64,000 bases of DNA, taken from the NCBI GenBank assembly GCA_904063045.1, contig CAJFCJ010000019.1, positions 620,001 through 684,000 on the forward strand. The letters are read 5' to 3'. Of this stretch, positions 46,498-57,635 are shown in pieces. The position numbers and the translations under genes were made by a program. The notes beneath the pieces are model-generated. The model made no database searches. It had not been told where the DNA came from and was given only the letters and a program-made list of their open reading frames with translations. Numbering within the stretch: the stretch's first letter is position 1; every line of letters starts with the position of its first letter. This DNA is from Dimorphilus gyrociliatus (Eukaryota > Annelida > Polychaeta > Dinophilidae).

Positions 46498-46935
46498 ATG
46501 CCTACTGCCTTTATTGAACGTAATTTAGACTTGAATGAAAATAAACATGGGAATATGATAATTGAAAATGAAAAATCTTCTATTAGATCCTGCCCTCAGA
46601 GAAATGACTCAGAGCATGATTCACACACAGAATATTTATTAGAAGATGAAAAAATTGGTGGTAATTGCTTGGGTTATAAATTAACAGGGTGCAACGCACC
46701 AGTAGCTGACTTGAAGATAAAGACTAAAATCGAAACAACACTGATCGTCATTCTATTTGGCTTCATAACCGCCCTAGTTCTTAGTATCATCATTATTTAC
46801 CTTTACTCAACATACAGCTTAATGATGGCTTTAGCAAAAACATTCTACACAATGTGGAAAGATTCATTAAATTTAAATTTACAAGTCGTTCTTGATCAAC
46901 TTGATTTGCCGTTCAAAATACCTGAAGTCCATTGA
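46498..46935 (+). CDS. Small single-pass membrane protein, unrecognised
   Basis: A single coding exon of 145 residues after a likely 5' UTR intron. About 78 hydrophilic residues (many Asn, Glu, Ser) are followed by a hydrophobic segment at about residues 84-106 (LIVILFGFITALVLSIIIIY) and then about 40 residues with an amphipathic helix (LMMALAKTFYTMWKDSLNLN) to the end. There is no N-terminal signal, so it would insert through its internal segment. No family recognised. Its neighbour at 43147 is also a single-pass protein with an N-terminal cytoplasmic region, but I see no sequence similarity between them. Confidence 0.7.
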   Translation: MPTAFIERNLDLNENKHGNMIIENEKSSIRSCPQRNDSEHDSHTEYLLEDEKIGGNCLGYKLTGCNAPVADLKIKTKIETTLIVILFGFITALVLSIIIIYLYSTYSLMMALAKTFYTMWKDSLNLNLQVVLDQLDLPFKIPEVH

Positions 46936-47079
46936 TATACGTAGAGAAAACTAAACAACAACAAAGACAAAGTCCATTTAATTTTTGTCATCAATGCAAA
47001 TGTAAAATTTTTATTTATTTATTAAAAAAAAATCGGAAAACTGCAGTATTTTTGCTATGGATATATTTTTTTCTTCATT

Positions 47080-48424
47080 TTATAATATTAATACAAGAAT
47101 TTTAGCTGACGTTGGTTTTACGGTCTCTTTAATATGATTAGTATAACTACCTAAATTTTGACGTCTATAGGCATCTCTTACCTTTAAACTAGTATCTTCT
47201 GTAACATCTGGTAACATGCCCCAGTCTAGTTGAATATTGGCGGAAGTATTACCCCTGTTTAGCAGCAAGGCCACACGCCTCTTGTCTGATAATGGACCGG
47301 TATAGATTTCTTGCATTCCATTCTCGGAACGCCAAACTAGTCTTGCCGCCTCCGATCGGTCCTGATTGATTGCTATCAATTCATCATGGGTGATGAGATT
47401 TTTGACTTCTGACGTCATATATCGAATGTCATTGCCGAGAATTAAAGGAGCTTTAAAGACACACCATAGCCCGAAATGCCCTACGTATTGATCCATCGTC
47501 ATACCACCGTTTCCGACTTCTAACATATCTAAATCGTTCCAAAACCCTGGCCTAGAATAACGCCACAATTCATCTCTGTTATAAATGTCAATCAAACCCA
47601 AAACAGATTCCCAGTTATCTCTTATATCCTGCCCCACTCTTCTCATATTCGACACGGCACTTGCCATTTCCGGTCCACAGGAAGCTTTAACACTATGAAC
47701 AATTGGTCGACTTGTCGACGAAATGGCCTCAAACATTGCCTTATAAGTTTCGCAAGTCGTTTCGTTCGAAAGATTACAGTCGTCGTTTTTTAAGTAATCG
47801 ATATTCCATTTAGCGTAAGTCTCCGCGTCCTTTCTTTCATATCCAAAGGAGCCTGGCCGACCTTGACACGTACGATAACCAGTGTCGGTGTATAAACCAA
47901 ATTTTAAAGCTTTTCCATGAGCGTATAATGACAAGTAATCAAGGGATTGGCTTCTTCGCGAGCCGGGAAACTTATGTGGATCAGGTATAATGATACCCTC
48001 AGCAGTACGATTTATTTGCCAACAATCTGTAATTGGAAAATGAACTAGTTTCGAAGACACACGTGGAATCTACTTAGCAAAACTATTTCTAAAATAGAAA
48101 AAGGGAAAGAACCATCTAGATTTACGTAAGAGTATCCAGCCTCCCTTAAGCCTTTATGAACGAAAGCTTCAATCACTTCCTTTACTACCTGTTCATTAAG
48201 TCCTTCGCAACTAAAGTAATTCCAAGAATTCCAGCCCATTGGCGGAGTTGGAGCAACTTGTACTCCTTTATATAAAAAAAATAAATAGATAATTAAGAAC
48301 AATAAATAGAGGAAGAAACGAAACGATCGAATTTTCAGTTTCGTTAAACATTCCAACTCATTAAAAAATTACCATACGCCAACTGCAAAAAAGAAATCGA
48401 TAGGAATAAGGCAAAAAACAGCAT
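47080..48424 (-). CDS. GH27 alpha-galactosidase (melibiase), secreted
   Basis: Three exons (48424-48373, 48265-48113, 48026-47080) give 383 residues. Exon 1 encodes a signal peptide (MLFFALFLSISFLQLAYG). The mature part starts at VQVAPTPPMGWNSWNYFSCE, the GH27 signature. VNLDDCWQINRT follows, then DYLKNDDC with the catalytic nucleophile Asp near residue 150, and VGQDIRDNW with the acid/base Asp. A C-terminal beta domain starts at YTGPLSDKRRVALLLNR. The enzyme should hydrolyse terminal alpha-galactosyl residues. The segment LDMLEVGNGGMTMDQYVGHF then KAPLILGNDIR is of the plant/fungal/bacterial type. Animal GLA and NAGA have an IGNFGLS-type sequence there, so this is not a simple GLA orthologue. 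The hydrophobic run just before exon 2 is intron sequence. Confidence 0.93.
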
Positions 48425-51142
48425 TTGTTTCGATCGTAGAAATTGCCGAGAGGATAAAAGGCAAATTATTTCGAATTGAATTAAATAGAGTAGTCAACAC
48501 CTGACCGTTTTCACGGTATAGAGAATAATTGCTCAAACAATTGTCTGGCGCTATTAATTAATTTATATATTCCGTAAAACGACTCTTAACCAATTACCTT
48601 TTACTTAAAAAAACAAAGCATTCAGGTAACAATATGTACAATGTGCTATATATAAACAATATTTTTGTGTATAGGTTTTTTTGAGTATTTTTGGAGAAAA
48701 CATCTGTTTTTCAACATTGCCTAGTTAAAAATTTCCATTTTTAGAAAGGAAAAGATCGCTTTGTTTTGTTGAGTTTTATGCTCATTTTCCAGTACAGGAA
48801 TTGCTACTATATGCCTGGTTGCTACGTGAATATCATATGCTTCTTTTGTCTATATTTCTCTTTTAGATAAGTGAAAAACCCTTTCGTACTTTTTCTTTGT
48901 AATATATAGTTTCTTTCATAAGATGGTTCTTCAGAATCTTTCCCTGTTCTTTAAATAAACCTAAATTCTTTACCTTGATCTTAATCACTTTCGTCATATT
49001 TCCCACCTAGTTTTCTTACTTTCATATCTCCGTTTATATATGCAGTGACATTTGCACAGTGGCATCGTTCTTTCCTTCTTCCAGCTGAGTAAAATGCCAT
49101 ATTTGGAGAGGCCTTATTAAAATTATTTAGACTAGAGAGTGCCTTAATTACCCTTATTTCTACAAAGTTGGATAAATTTATTCCATTTTAGTTAATTAGC
49201 CGAAATTCCCATGATAATATCTTCTAAAATATCCTAATATCAAAAGAGATTCACCTTTTTCCAATTTATTCCTTGATGGGAAGAAAATAATCATCTATAC
49301 GAGCAATATCGTTCATCGGCGGGTCAAAGGTTAATTCTGGTAAAATCAGGAGAAAAAACAGGCACTTGTTGATTTCCAAGCAAAATTTTCTATTTTTGGG
49401 TTAGGAATGCTAAAAAATTTTTAGATAAGATAACATTTAAGGAACGATAAACTAACCTCTAACCAGGCAAAGAAACATACATTAGGGGGAATACTTCAAT
49501 CCAATATAAACCTTAGTTAGAAAATATAGCCAGGTATATATATATGCTAAAAACCAAAACATAGTATACTAAATATTTATAAATCATAGGTTAGAAAAAT
49601 AGCTTCAAAGATCTACAGACGCTTTAGCTTTATTTAAATTAATCGCTAATCATTAATCTCCTTATGGTCAAGTATAAACTATTTCTTGTTTTTTTCAATA
49701 TTCAATTAACAAACTTCTTCTTTTATACTTTTGCAATTAAGAGAATTTTAATTATTTCTTTCACTCTGTTCATTTCTTTCTATCTTCTTCTTTATCGTTT
49801 ACATCTTTTTATCTCTCATTGTAGATGGAAAAATACAAAAGTATTTTCTTTTTTTATATATTTAAGAAAAGGGAAAAAAAAACAAGTTTGTACTCTTTCA
49901 ATCTTCTTCTTTTTCTACTTCCATTTCTAAGTAACGTCGAAATTCAACAGAAAAACTATCTTATGAAAGGAGATAATGGTATAGAAAGAAAGAAAAGGTT
50001 TCCGTAGTCTATAGTTTCATCTTCTTGTTTAATATTTATAGCAAAACAATTTAATGACCTTTTTGGAAGCATTAAATAGTTTAAATGAAGGTTTAATGAA
50101 CCGTAGATAAATAAGTACTGCTTTCCAGAAAAGTCCTTAATTCTTTTATCAATATTTATTGATTAGAATCCTTTTTTGTATTTATAAACGAAAGTTTTAT
50201 TCCTTAAAATATATGTATATGTAAAATATATATAAAGTACATAATCTATGTATAGAAAGGTAAAAACTATATGAAAAAAAATAGAACATAACTCTAAAAA
50301 ACATGTAAAAATAGTTTTTCTTTTTGTTTCTTACGGTATAGCACAAAAGATGGGTAGATGCGTTCCTTTATTGCAGAACATGATAAAATTAGTTTGACCT
50401 CTATTTGTCATTTATATCGCTTTGTATTGGTTCCAGACACTAATTGAAGAAAAAAATAGATTTTTAATTCACTCTAAAAATATAATTTCCGACATTTAAG
50501 GGTCCTTACGAATTAATATAGCGTTCATCTTTTGAATGAGTCTCTATTAGAGTTTTCACAATTGGTGGTGGGTCTAAATTATGTTTTTCTGCTCTTTGCC
50601 ACCTTTCTAATCGGGTTGTACCTGCGTTATTTTGATATTAGACTTAATTTTTTTTTCAACATAGAAAATGTTTCAAGTTTTTGTTAGCTAGTTGTTTAAC
50701 CTATGCATGGACCGTAATTACAGTCTAAGTCAAAATCCCTTAAAATTTTCTCATCTTTTTCCCAGGTACCTCTAGCTGTTGAGTATACAATGCAAGTTAT
50801 TTCAAATTATACAAAATGTGTATGCTAGTAAACAACCTGCTGAAATGACTCTTGGTCTGTTATCATCTGATTTCACTTTCTCAGCTTTAACATTCTGACT
50901 TCTATTATTCTTTTTTTTTTTAGAGAAATGAGAACTTATCGTAGAATTAGACATTTCGCTATGTGTTTTTAACTCCGATTGGAATAAATGGGAAAAATTT
51001 TCTGATGAGATAGCAGAGTTGTTTTTCTTTTCGCAATACCTTCTATTTATCCAATGATTGACCTTTTTACATAGCAAAATTGCCCAATCAGGTGCAATAA
51101 CAAGCTTATACCAGTTTTCTGGGCCACGTCAACGAAGTAATC
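48425..51142. other. Long intergenic region GH27 to TBL2
   Basis: About 2.7 kb, AT-rich, with no ORF I can support. Polypyrimidine stretches lie at about 49690-49920. The last 150 bp before 51143 are a little richer in GC and probably hold the TBL2 promoter. Confidence 0.55.
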
Positions 51143-52910
51143 ATGGCGGGTAAACCAACTACGATTATTCCACAAATCGCTATTGCACTCTTTTTTGGAG
51201 CCATACTTTTCTTTGCATTTCTGATTTATCATGCATGTACAAGGGAAAATCCAAGAAGAAAAACAAACAAGAGTAAAAATTAATTTTCAATTTATATCCT
51301 GAAAAGTAAATTGAGCGATATTTTATCAATTAATACTTTTCAGAAGAAAACGATAAAGAAGTCAAAGAAGAGAAGAAAGGCAAAGACAAACGCCAAAAAC
51401 AAAAACCTATTACATCTAAAGTCACAAAGAGTTCATTCACTCACAAATATTTAGCATGCCACCTGAAAATGCACACAGGAAGGGTTACCGGCTTCGATTG
51501 GAGTTTCAATGAAAAGTTAGTGGCAACAACCGGTGATGATCGAAGCATTGGCTTATGGATTCTTCAAGGCGTTCGAGATGAGGATAATAAACAACCTCTC
51601 AAATCCATAAAGGTCAATGTTGAATTAGATGACGCTGTAAAAATCCGATTCTATCCGGACGATAAGTCAGTGTCCTTTCGAATCAGCGAATCTAATTTTT
51701 TCGTAAATGAACATTTTATTTCCAGGGCATTTTTCGTGAATTTGTACAATGACAATTCCATTCGAGGCTTTAAAATTACTAAAAAGGATAAAGGATCCTA
51801 TACAGCTACTGCTGCCCTGGATTTCAAAACAGTAAGTCACTTCCTGTGAATTGAATAATTTTTTATTGTTAGCGCTTGTATTTGAAAAAAGGGCCATGAA
51901 GGTGAAATAACAGATATGGGTATTTCATCTAATGGAAAGTTCCTCTTTACCTCGGACAACGGTACAAATATCAGAGTTTGGGCTCCAAAAGGTTAAAGAA
52001 ACTTCTAAAATATGAATTTTTACACTTTCTATCGTTATTGAAATTCGAATTTAGGAGAATTACTTGAATCTATTGATTCAAAACAAATTAAGAATAATCA
52101 CACGGCTGTATCAACATGTGGAAGATTTATTGCTACATGCGGATTTACACCGGATGTAAAGGTTTGGGAAGTTGTCTTTACAAAAAATGGCGAATTTCAA
52201 CAGGTTGTAAGAGCCTTTGAGTTAAAGGGACATAGAGCTGCTGTTTACAATTTCAGCTTTTCTGCTGGAACGGAAAGGTTAGTTCTATTAGAAATATTGC
52301 GTCTATTGCCAAAATATTTGCTTTTCTTTTCCTTTTATTAAAGGATGGCCACAGTGTCAAAGGATGGTACGTGGAGATTATGGGATACGAATGGTAAAAT
52401 GATTGATTATCATTTCATATCTAATGTAATATAACTTCTTAATTGTTTTTTTTAGTTGATTATAAGCAACAACAGGATCCCTACTTGCTACAAACTAGAG
52501 AACTTGATGGAATTACTTTTTCCTCTCGAATAGCCTTAACACCCGATGGTCTAACTGTAGCCATTACAAGAGGTGGTTCTATATCAATTTTCTCCGCCAA
52601 AAACGGAGAATTACTCGAAGAGATACGAGATATCTTTGCCGGTGATATTACAGAGATCTCATTTTCTCGAGATGGTATGTTTCTGGGAGCATGCGGAGAT
52701 CGCGTCCTCTCTCTATTTCATAATATTCCTGGTGTTCGAGCTAAAATAAAAGACTTTGAAGAACTAAACAAAAAAGCAACCGGTGCCTTGGCTGAGAGGC
52801 TAAGAAAACAAATTAAAGAATGCTCGTAAGTTGTTAATAAATAGAAGCCTTATTCTCTAAAAAACGTTTTCATTAATTGTTTCAGGAAAAAGTTAGAAAA
52901 ATATGAGTAA
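51143..52910 (+). CDS. TBL2: TBL2, ER-anchored WD40 protein
   Basis: TBL2 is an ER transmembrane WD-repeat protein that associates with PERK and ribosomes in the stress response. Exon 1 starts MAGKPTTIIPQIAIALFFGA, with a membrane segment at about residues 8-30. A basic linker follows (KKGKDKRQKQKPI). The WD repeats begin at HTGRVTGFDWSFNEKLVATT and continue through DDRSIGLWIL, SSNGKFLFTSDNGTNIRVW, HTAVSTCGRFIATCGFTPDV then KVWEVVF, and GHRAAVYNFSFSAGTERMAT. CGDRVLSLFHNIPGVRAKIK and a short C-terminal helix ending at 52910 match the human C-terminus. A 60-nt intron at about 51666-51725 has length divisible by 3 and no stop. Confidence 0.95.
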
Positions 52911-53224
52911 CTTTGGACAGTCAGGAAATTGATAGTTGTTAACTGATTATTAAAATGTTTGTTTATTATATGATAATAGTTCAGCCAGTTGAATGCACCT
53001 TAATTTTGATATAACTTAGTAAATAATTAATACAAATGAACGCCAGGTGACTGTTGAGATATCTCTTATAAATGCTACATTAACGAACAATGAATATTTT
53101 ATAAAAAAGACCGAAAACCCGAATAAATTATTAATTTAACATTATAGTATATGTACAATATAGTTTTTATAGTCTAGATTGATTTCAAATTTTGCAGTAG
53201 TCAATTAGGGAATGAGAACTAATC
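52911..53224. other. Convergent spacer TBL2/SYNRG
   Basis: 314 bp of AT-rich 3' UTR sequence; nothing else seen. Confidence 0.5.
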
Positions 53225-56200
53225 TTATAACAGAGTCGGCAATTTCAAGGCAGGGAGAACGGTATCAACACAGTTTACCCATATATTAGCGCAAGATGAG
53301 TGATAGGCGCGCGAACCGTATACAAGTTTAGGCTCATCACCCGCTTGAACATCCAACAGGCAGACTCCGCACGATCGTTGGGCTACTTCAGAATCGCAAT
53401 CCACAGAGGATGGTGATAAAACGTGTTCTGACATATCCAATTTATCAGCTTGTGGCTGAAAAAAAGAAACATCTTTTTATGTAGAACGAAGGAAAGTAGT
53501 TTTTTTTTATACCATCACGTCTGTATGAGCAATCATCGAGGTCAATTTCGCCCACGACATTTCCGTGTCATTTACGCACTCGTTCAATCTATTATCTTGC
53601 AAAGCTGTGGTATTATAAATTTCTTTAATGTAATTTAAATGTCATTAATTTACATATTATGAAATTCCTGTAAAACTTACTCATTGATCTTATGGCCACA
53701 ATTATACGACGAACAACTCGATAGGCCTCAATAACATCTAAATTATAAGACATCAAGGATATTACTTTATATGTAACTTGAATTTTCTTACCAAGGATAT
53801 AGTTGTAGCCAGAACTTGAGGAGAGCACTTCTGTAAGCACGGTTTCATCGCAAGAAGATAGAATATTACATGCTGTAATTAGAACTTCATTGGCAGCTTT
53901 GATACAGTCCATCCATTTTTCTGAATGAGAATTCTCTTTCTAGACGATTGAAGAGTTTTCCATTAACTAAATCTTTTTTATAATCTATAGCAACTAACCT
54001 CTTCAATTGGAGATTTTCTAAGGTCACGATATCTATCAGCAACAGGGGAGACGTCTTCTTGTAAAACATCTTGTGCACTTCTTGACTTTGGTATAGAGTC
54101 CATTTGCACTTAAGAATAAGACGACACTAATAAATCGTTCAAAAGAAACAATTTTTTTATTACATACCAGTCGATGATTGATGGAGAGCTTCAGATGTAG
54201 CCGAATGCTTTATTTCCAAACTTGAGACGCTTTTTGTATCACTAGGTTTGGACGTTGGTAAATCTAAACTTGAAACGCTTTGAGCATCTTGTATTCGATC
54301 AGACGATTTTAGAGCATTTCCTGTTGTTTTTTTCTTACTTTTTTCATTATACATGCTTGATCCGGCATTATGAGCATCATCTAAACCGCAGTCTTCATCT
54401 AAGTCGTAGAAAGTGGTGGGATTTGAATAAAATTCTTCATCGTTATCTCCATCAACATAGTCATTCATCTCGGGCGGAGTTGTATCATAAGGGTTTAATC
54501 CGGTGCCTATGACAACGGGCTTTTCATTATTTTTGCTAAAGAACAAGTTAGACTTTTTAATGTCTATTTCCTCTCTGGGCTTAGACTTCGCAGAAGGTAA
54601 ACCAATACCATCACTCCAGTCTTCACTATTTGCTGATGAAACTGCTCCACTATCGCTGTGACTTGACATAGAAAACATATCACTAGAACCACTGAAACTT
54701 CGACTTGTATCATTTGTAACAGTATCTGATGCACTGCTTGTTGATTTCATATTGTTATCGGGACAAACATAGGTGGACTCACTAATTAGAGACTTTATTT
54801 TATCCAAAGATTGCACTTTAGAGTTAGAATCAATAGGTGGCACGGAACAAAAGTCATTGAACTCTTCAGTGTCATCCATTATTTCTTTATTGTTTAAATT
54901 ATCAGTTTTTTTCCCAGAGGTGGAACTTTTAAAGGTTGGTAACTCACGGCTGTCGTTTGATATATCTTGAGGTAAAGAAGGAAAATTAGCAAAGTTAGTA
55001 TTGATGTTAGCAGGTGCTGCTTGAAAATCAGCGAAATCATCGCTTATAGGTTGACTTTGAAGATTTTCAGAAACATCAGTCACACTTGTCTGAACCAAAT
55101 CTGTATCAATTACTCCGTTATTGTCTTTTTGAACCTGATTTACCGTTGATTGACCCAAGTTGGGTAAGGGTGGGTCATTATATCTTAATAAATCGTTTAG
55201 GGAAGTAACCGAAATGTTATTTTGAACAATAGCTATAAGAGCCAAGATAGCGAATAATTCTGCTTTGTTTAACTGACCAGCAGTTTCCCTATTACATAAA
55301 TCCCATAAATATCCTAAAATTTCTCGGGGCAACCCCGATCGCAAAAGAATGCCATATACTAAATCAGTAGATATAAAACCATTCCTGTTGAAACAAGAAC
55401 TATGTTATGAATTTATATTCAGAATGTATTGTGTATAACTTACAAGGTGGAAGCTTCTAATACTTGATAATAAACTTCTGGTACTTGAACTTTTCCGTTC
55501 AGCCAGGGAATCACCTCATACACATCAACTTCTAAATTGGCTTTTTCTTGAGAAACTACTGATGACGTTGCTGTGGATAATGAATTATCAGAAGTTTGCT
55601 CTTGATTTATTTGTTGAGCGGCTTGTTGTTGTAGTTGATGGCGTGACTGTGGCTGTTGCTGAGGCAATTGCTGCTGTGGTAGTTGTTGGCGGGATGTTTG
55701 ATGTTGTAGCTGTTGCTGTGAAAGTTGATGGTGCGGTAATTGCTGCTGTAATTGTCGTTGTTGCAAGTATTGTTGAGGCAATTGCTGCTGCGGATTTTGT
55801 TGCAATTGTGGTTGGATTTGGGGTTGTGGCTGGTATGTTGATATTTGTTGTGGATTTCCTGTAATGTCAGTCATTGATGGCATAATAATTATAATTAATA
55901 ATTTTTCTATAATACTTACCGGGAGCAGTAAAAATACCACTTAAGTCTTGCTCAAGCCCTGTCCATGCTCTAGATTTAGTGCTTTGTTGATAAGTTTTTA
56001 CATTCTGAACTTTCGGTTGAACTTGTTTAAGAGATTGAGACTTGTTAAAAGTTTTTGCTTTTCCTTGATCGCTTAGATTTGAACAAGATATCATCATCGA
56101 CATGAGATCTTGCTCTGAATCGTACGAAAAGATTTGTTTTTGCATTTTTCAAAATTGGTTGTTGTATAGCTAACCTTTATTTGCAGGAGGTATGTTTGCG

Positions 56201-56909
56201 TTCAAACCAGTAGTATTGTTCGTTACTGCGGGAGTGGGAGTTGGGAGAGCAGTGCTTTGTGTTGGTACTTGAATAAATTCCCCAAAACCATCATCCTCAA
56301 TTGCTGGATAGATAAAAGGTGGATTATTAATATTAACGCTAAAATTTTATTATATCTCACTAGGAGTCTTCAATTGACTAGCAGGAATGTTCTTGGAATT
56401 ATCAGAGGGAGTCTTTTTTGTAGTTTCTGGTCCCAATATATTCTTAATAAGATGATCAGCAGATACATTGCTTTTAAAACCCACAGAAGAAAATTGCATT
56501 AGTCTTTTCTTTTGGTCCTCGAATTTTTTTAGTTTCATTTGCTTTTCGAATTCCTCTTTATTTAATTTCTGCTCATGTTGACTTGGATTTGCTTTCGGCC
56601 TTGTTTGAATGCTGTAAAGAGATAAATTTATAAAAAGTTAGTGATATTTGTGATAAAGTTGTAATGCCTGTAAAAATTATTACTTATACGGAGGAGGTGG
56701 AACGTTCCTTGAGTGATATGGCCTTTGAATAACTTGAGGTGTATACATGACTTGATACATAGGCATACTCTGAACTCCGGGTGCAAATTGCCTATAGGGT
56801 TGGTGTTGCTGAACCATATTCACTGAAATTTTACGAGTTTATGAATTGATATAAAAATTAATAAGCATATACCATTAGGTTGTCTTGTATTAGGAGCTTG
56901 GTAATTCAT
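53225..56909 (-). CDS. SYNRG: Gamma-synergin (AP-1-binding EH-domain protein)
   Basis: Gamma-synergin links AP-1/clathrin coats at the trans-Golgi network and endosomes. The start is at 56909 (MNYQAPNTRQPN). A Pro/Gln-rich N-terminus with a coiled coil follows (EFEKQMKLKKFEDQKKRLMQ). A glutamine-rich tract encoded at about 55562-55860 comes next. The EH domain runs across an intron: YYQVLEASTL, then GFISTDLVYGILLRSGLPRE and ILGYLWDLCNRETAGQLNKA. A long acidic Ser/Asp-rich middle part carries DDFADFQAAP, EFNDFCSVPP and similar DF-type motifs for adaptor ears. The conserved C-terminus reads CGVCLLDVQAG, KLVYGSRAYHSSCANIWVNC and ends LPALKLPTLL, nearly the family's terminal block. The C-terminal cysteines and histidine look zinc-binding. 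Confidence 0.95.
55562..55860 (-). repeat. SYNRG: Glutamine-rich coding repeat in SYNRG
   Basis: About 100 residues dominated by glutamine with Leu, Pro, His and Arg, from imperfect CAA/CAG codon repeats. It is mixed in codon use, not a pure CAG run. Probably a disordered spacer between the N-terminal part and the EH domain. Confidence 0.9.
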
Positions 56910-57635
56910 GTTCAATCACCTTTCTTTAGTATCTACAACTAATAGCAAATGATAAATAATATTGCATAATTTGATTTTTGATACGCGATTTATATTTGTT
57001 CTTTTTAGTCACAAGATGGGAAGGAAATGAAATTGATAATAGCAATTCTCACTTTTAATCACTTTTCATGGAATGACAAAAGAATAAATCAGGAATTTTC
57101 AAATGGAAAGTTCTAACAGCTCTCTCTATACACGCTGATTGCTTGTTGCTATCTTATATAAAAAGAAGAACAGTTAGAAATACTATTACAGACTTTCTTT
57201 TGGGGTCGCCATTTTGAATACAATCACGTGACCCGCAGGTTAGCATGGATGGTATTCCGATTTTATTCTGATTAAGGAACATGTGGCTATAAACTAGGAA
57301 AGCGGATCAAGTAACCGAAAAAATTCAATCGATTTCATTCTATAGAAGGAGTAAAATAAAAAGTTGTCTCGTTAATCTCTAAAACTGAATGAAATTCGTA
57401 GAAATGTAGAAATTCCAATATTAATATTTCTTAAATGTAAAATCTTTATAAATATAGAAAAAATAAGTTTCATAAAGGAATATTTTGATTTTGTCCCCTC
57501 CAGTAGCCGATTAAAGCGATTATTAAATTTATGCATACTTCCGATTAATCGGTTAAAATCGTATTAATTCGATATACGTTTCCGTCAAAATCCTGAAACA
57601 AGCAGCCGGTGCTTTTTCCGGATCTTTGTAATAAT
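56910..57635. promoter_or_regulatory. Bidirectional promoter region SYNRG/RAE1
   Basis: 726 bp between divergent starts. A YY1-like GCCATTTTG (57208-57216) and an E-box palindrome TCACGTGA (57224-57231) lie within 25 bp of each other, roughly mid-way. This is a plausible shared promoter; function is inferred. Confidence 0.55.

Noticed and set aside
48266-48356. Hydrophobic stretch directly upstream of the GH27 second exon that could be read as the signal peptide
   Set aside because: It has no in-frame ATG (the frame opens with TTG). An exon at 48373-48424 supplies an ATG-initiated signal peptide that splices in frame.
50802-51232. Overlapping minus-strand ORFs opposite the TBL2 promoter and first exon
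   Set aside because: They are antisense to a real exon, lack domains and have no coherent splice structure.
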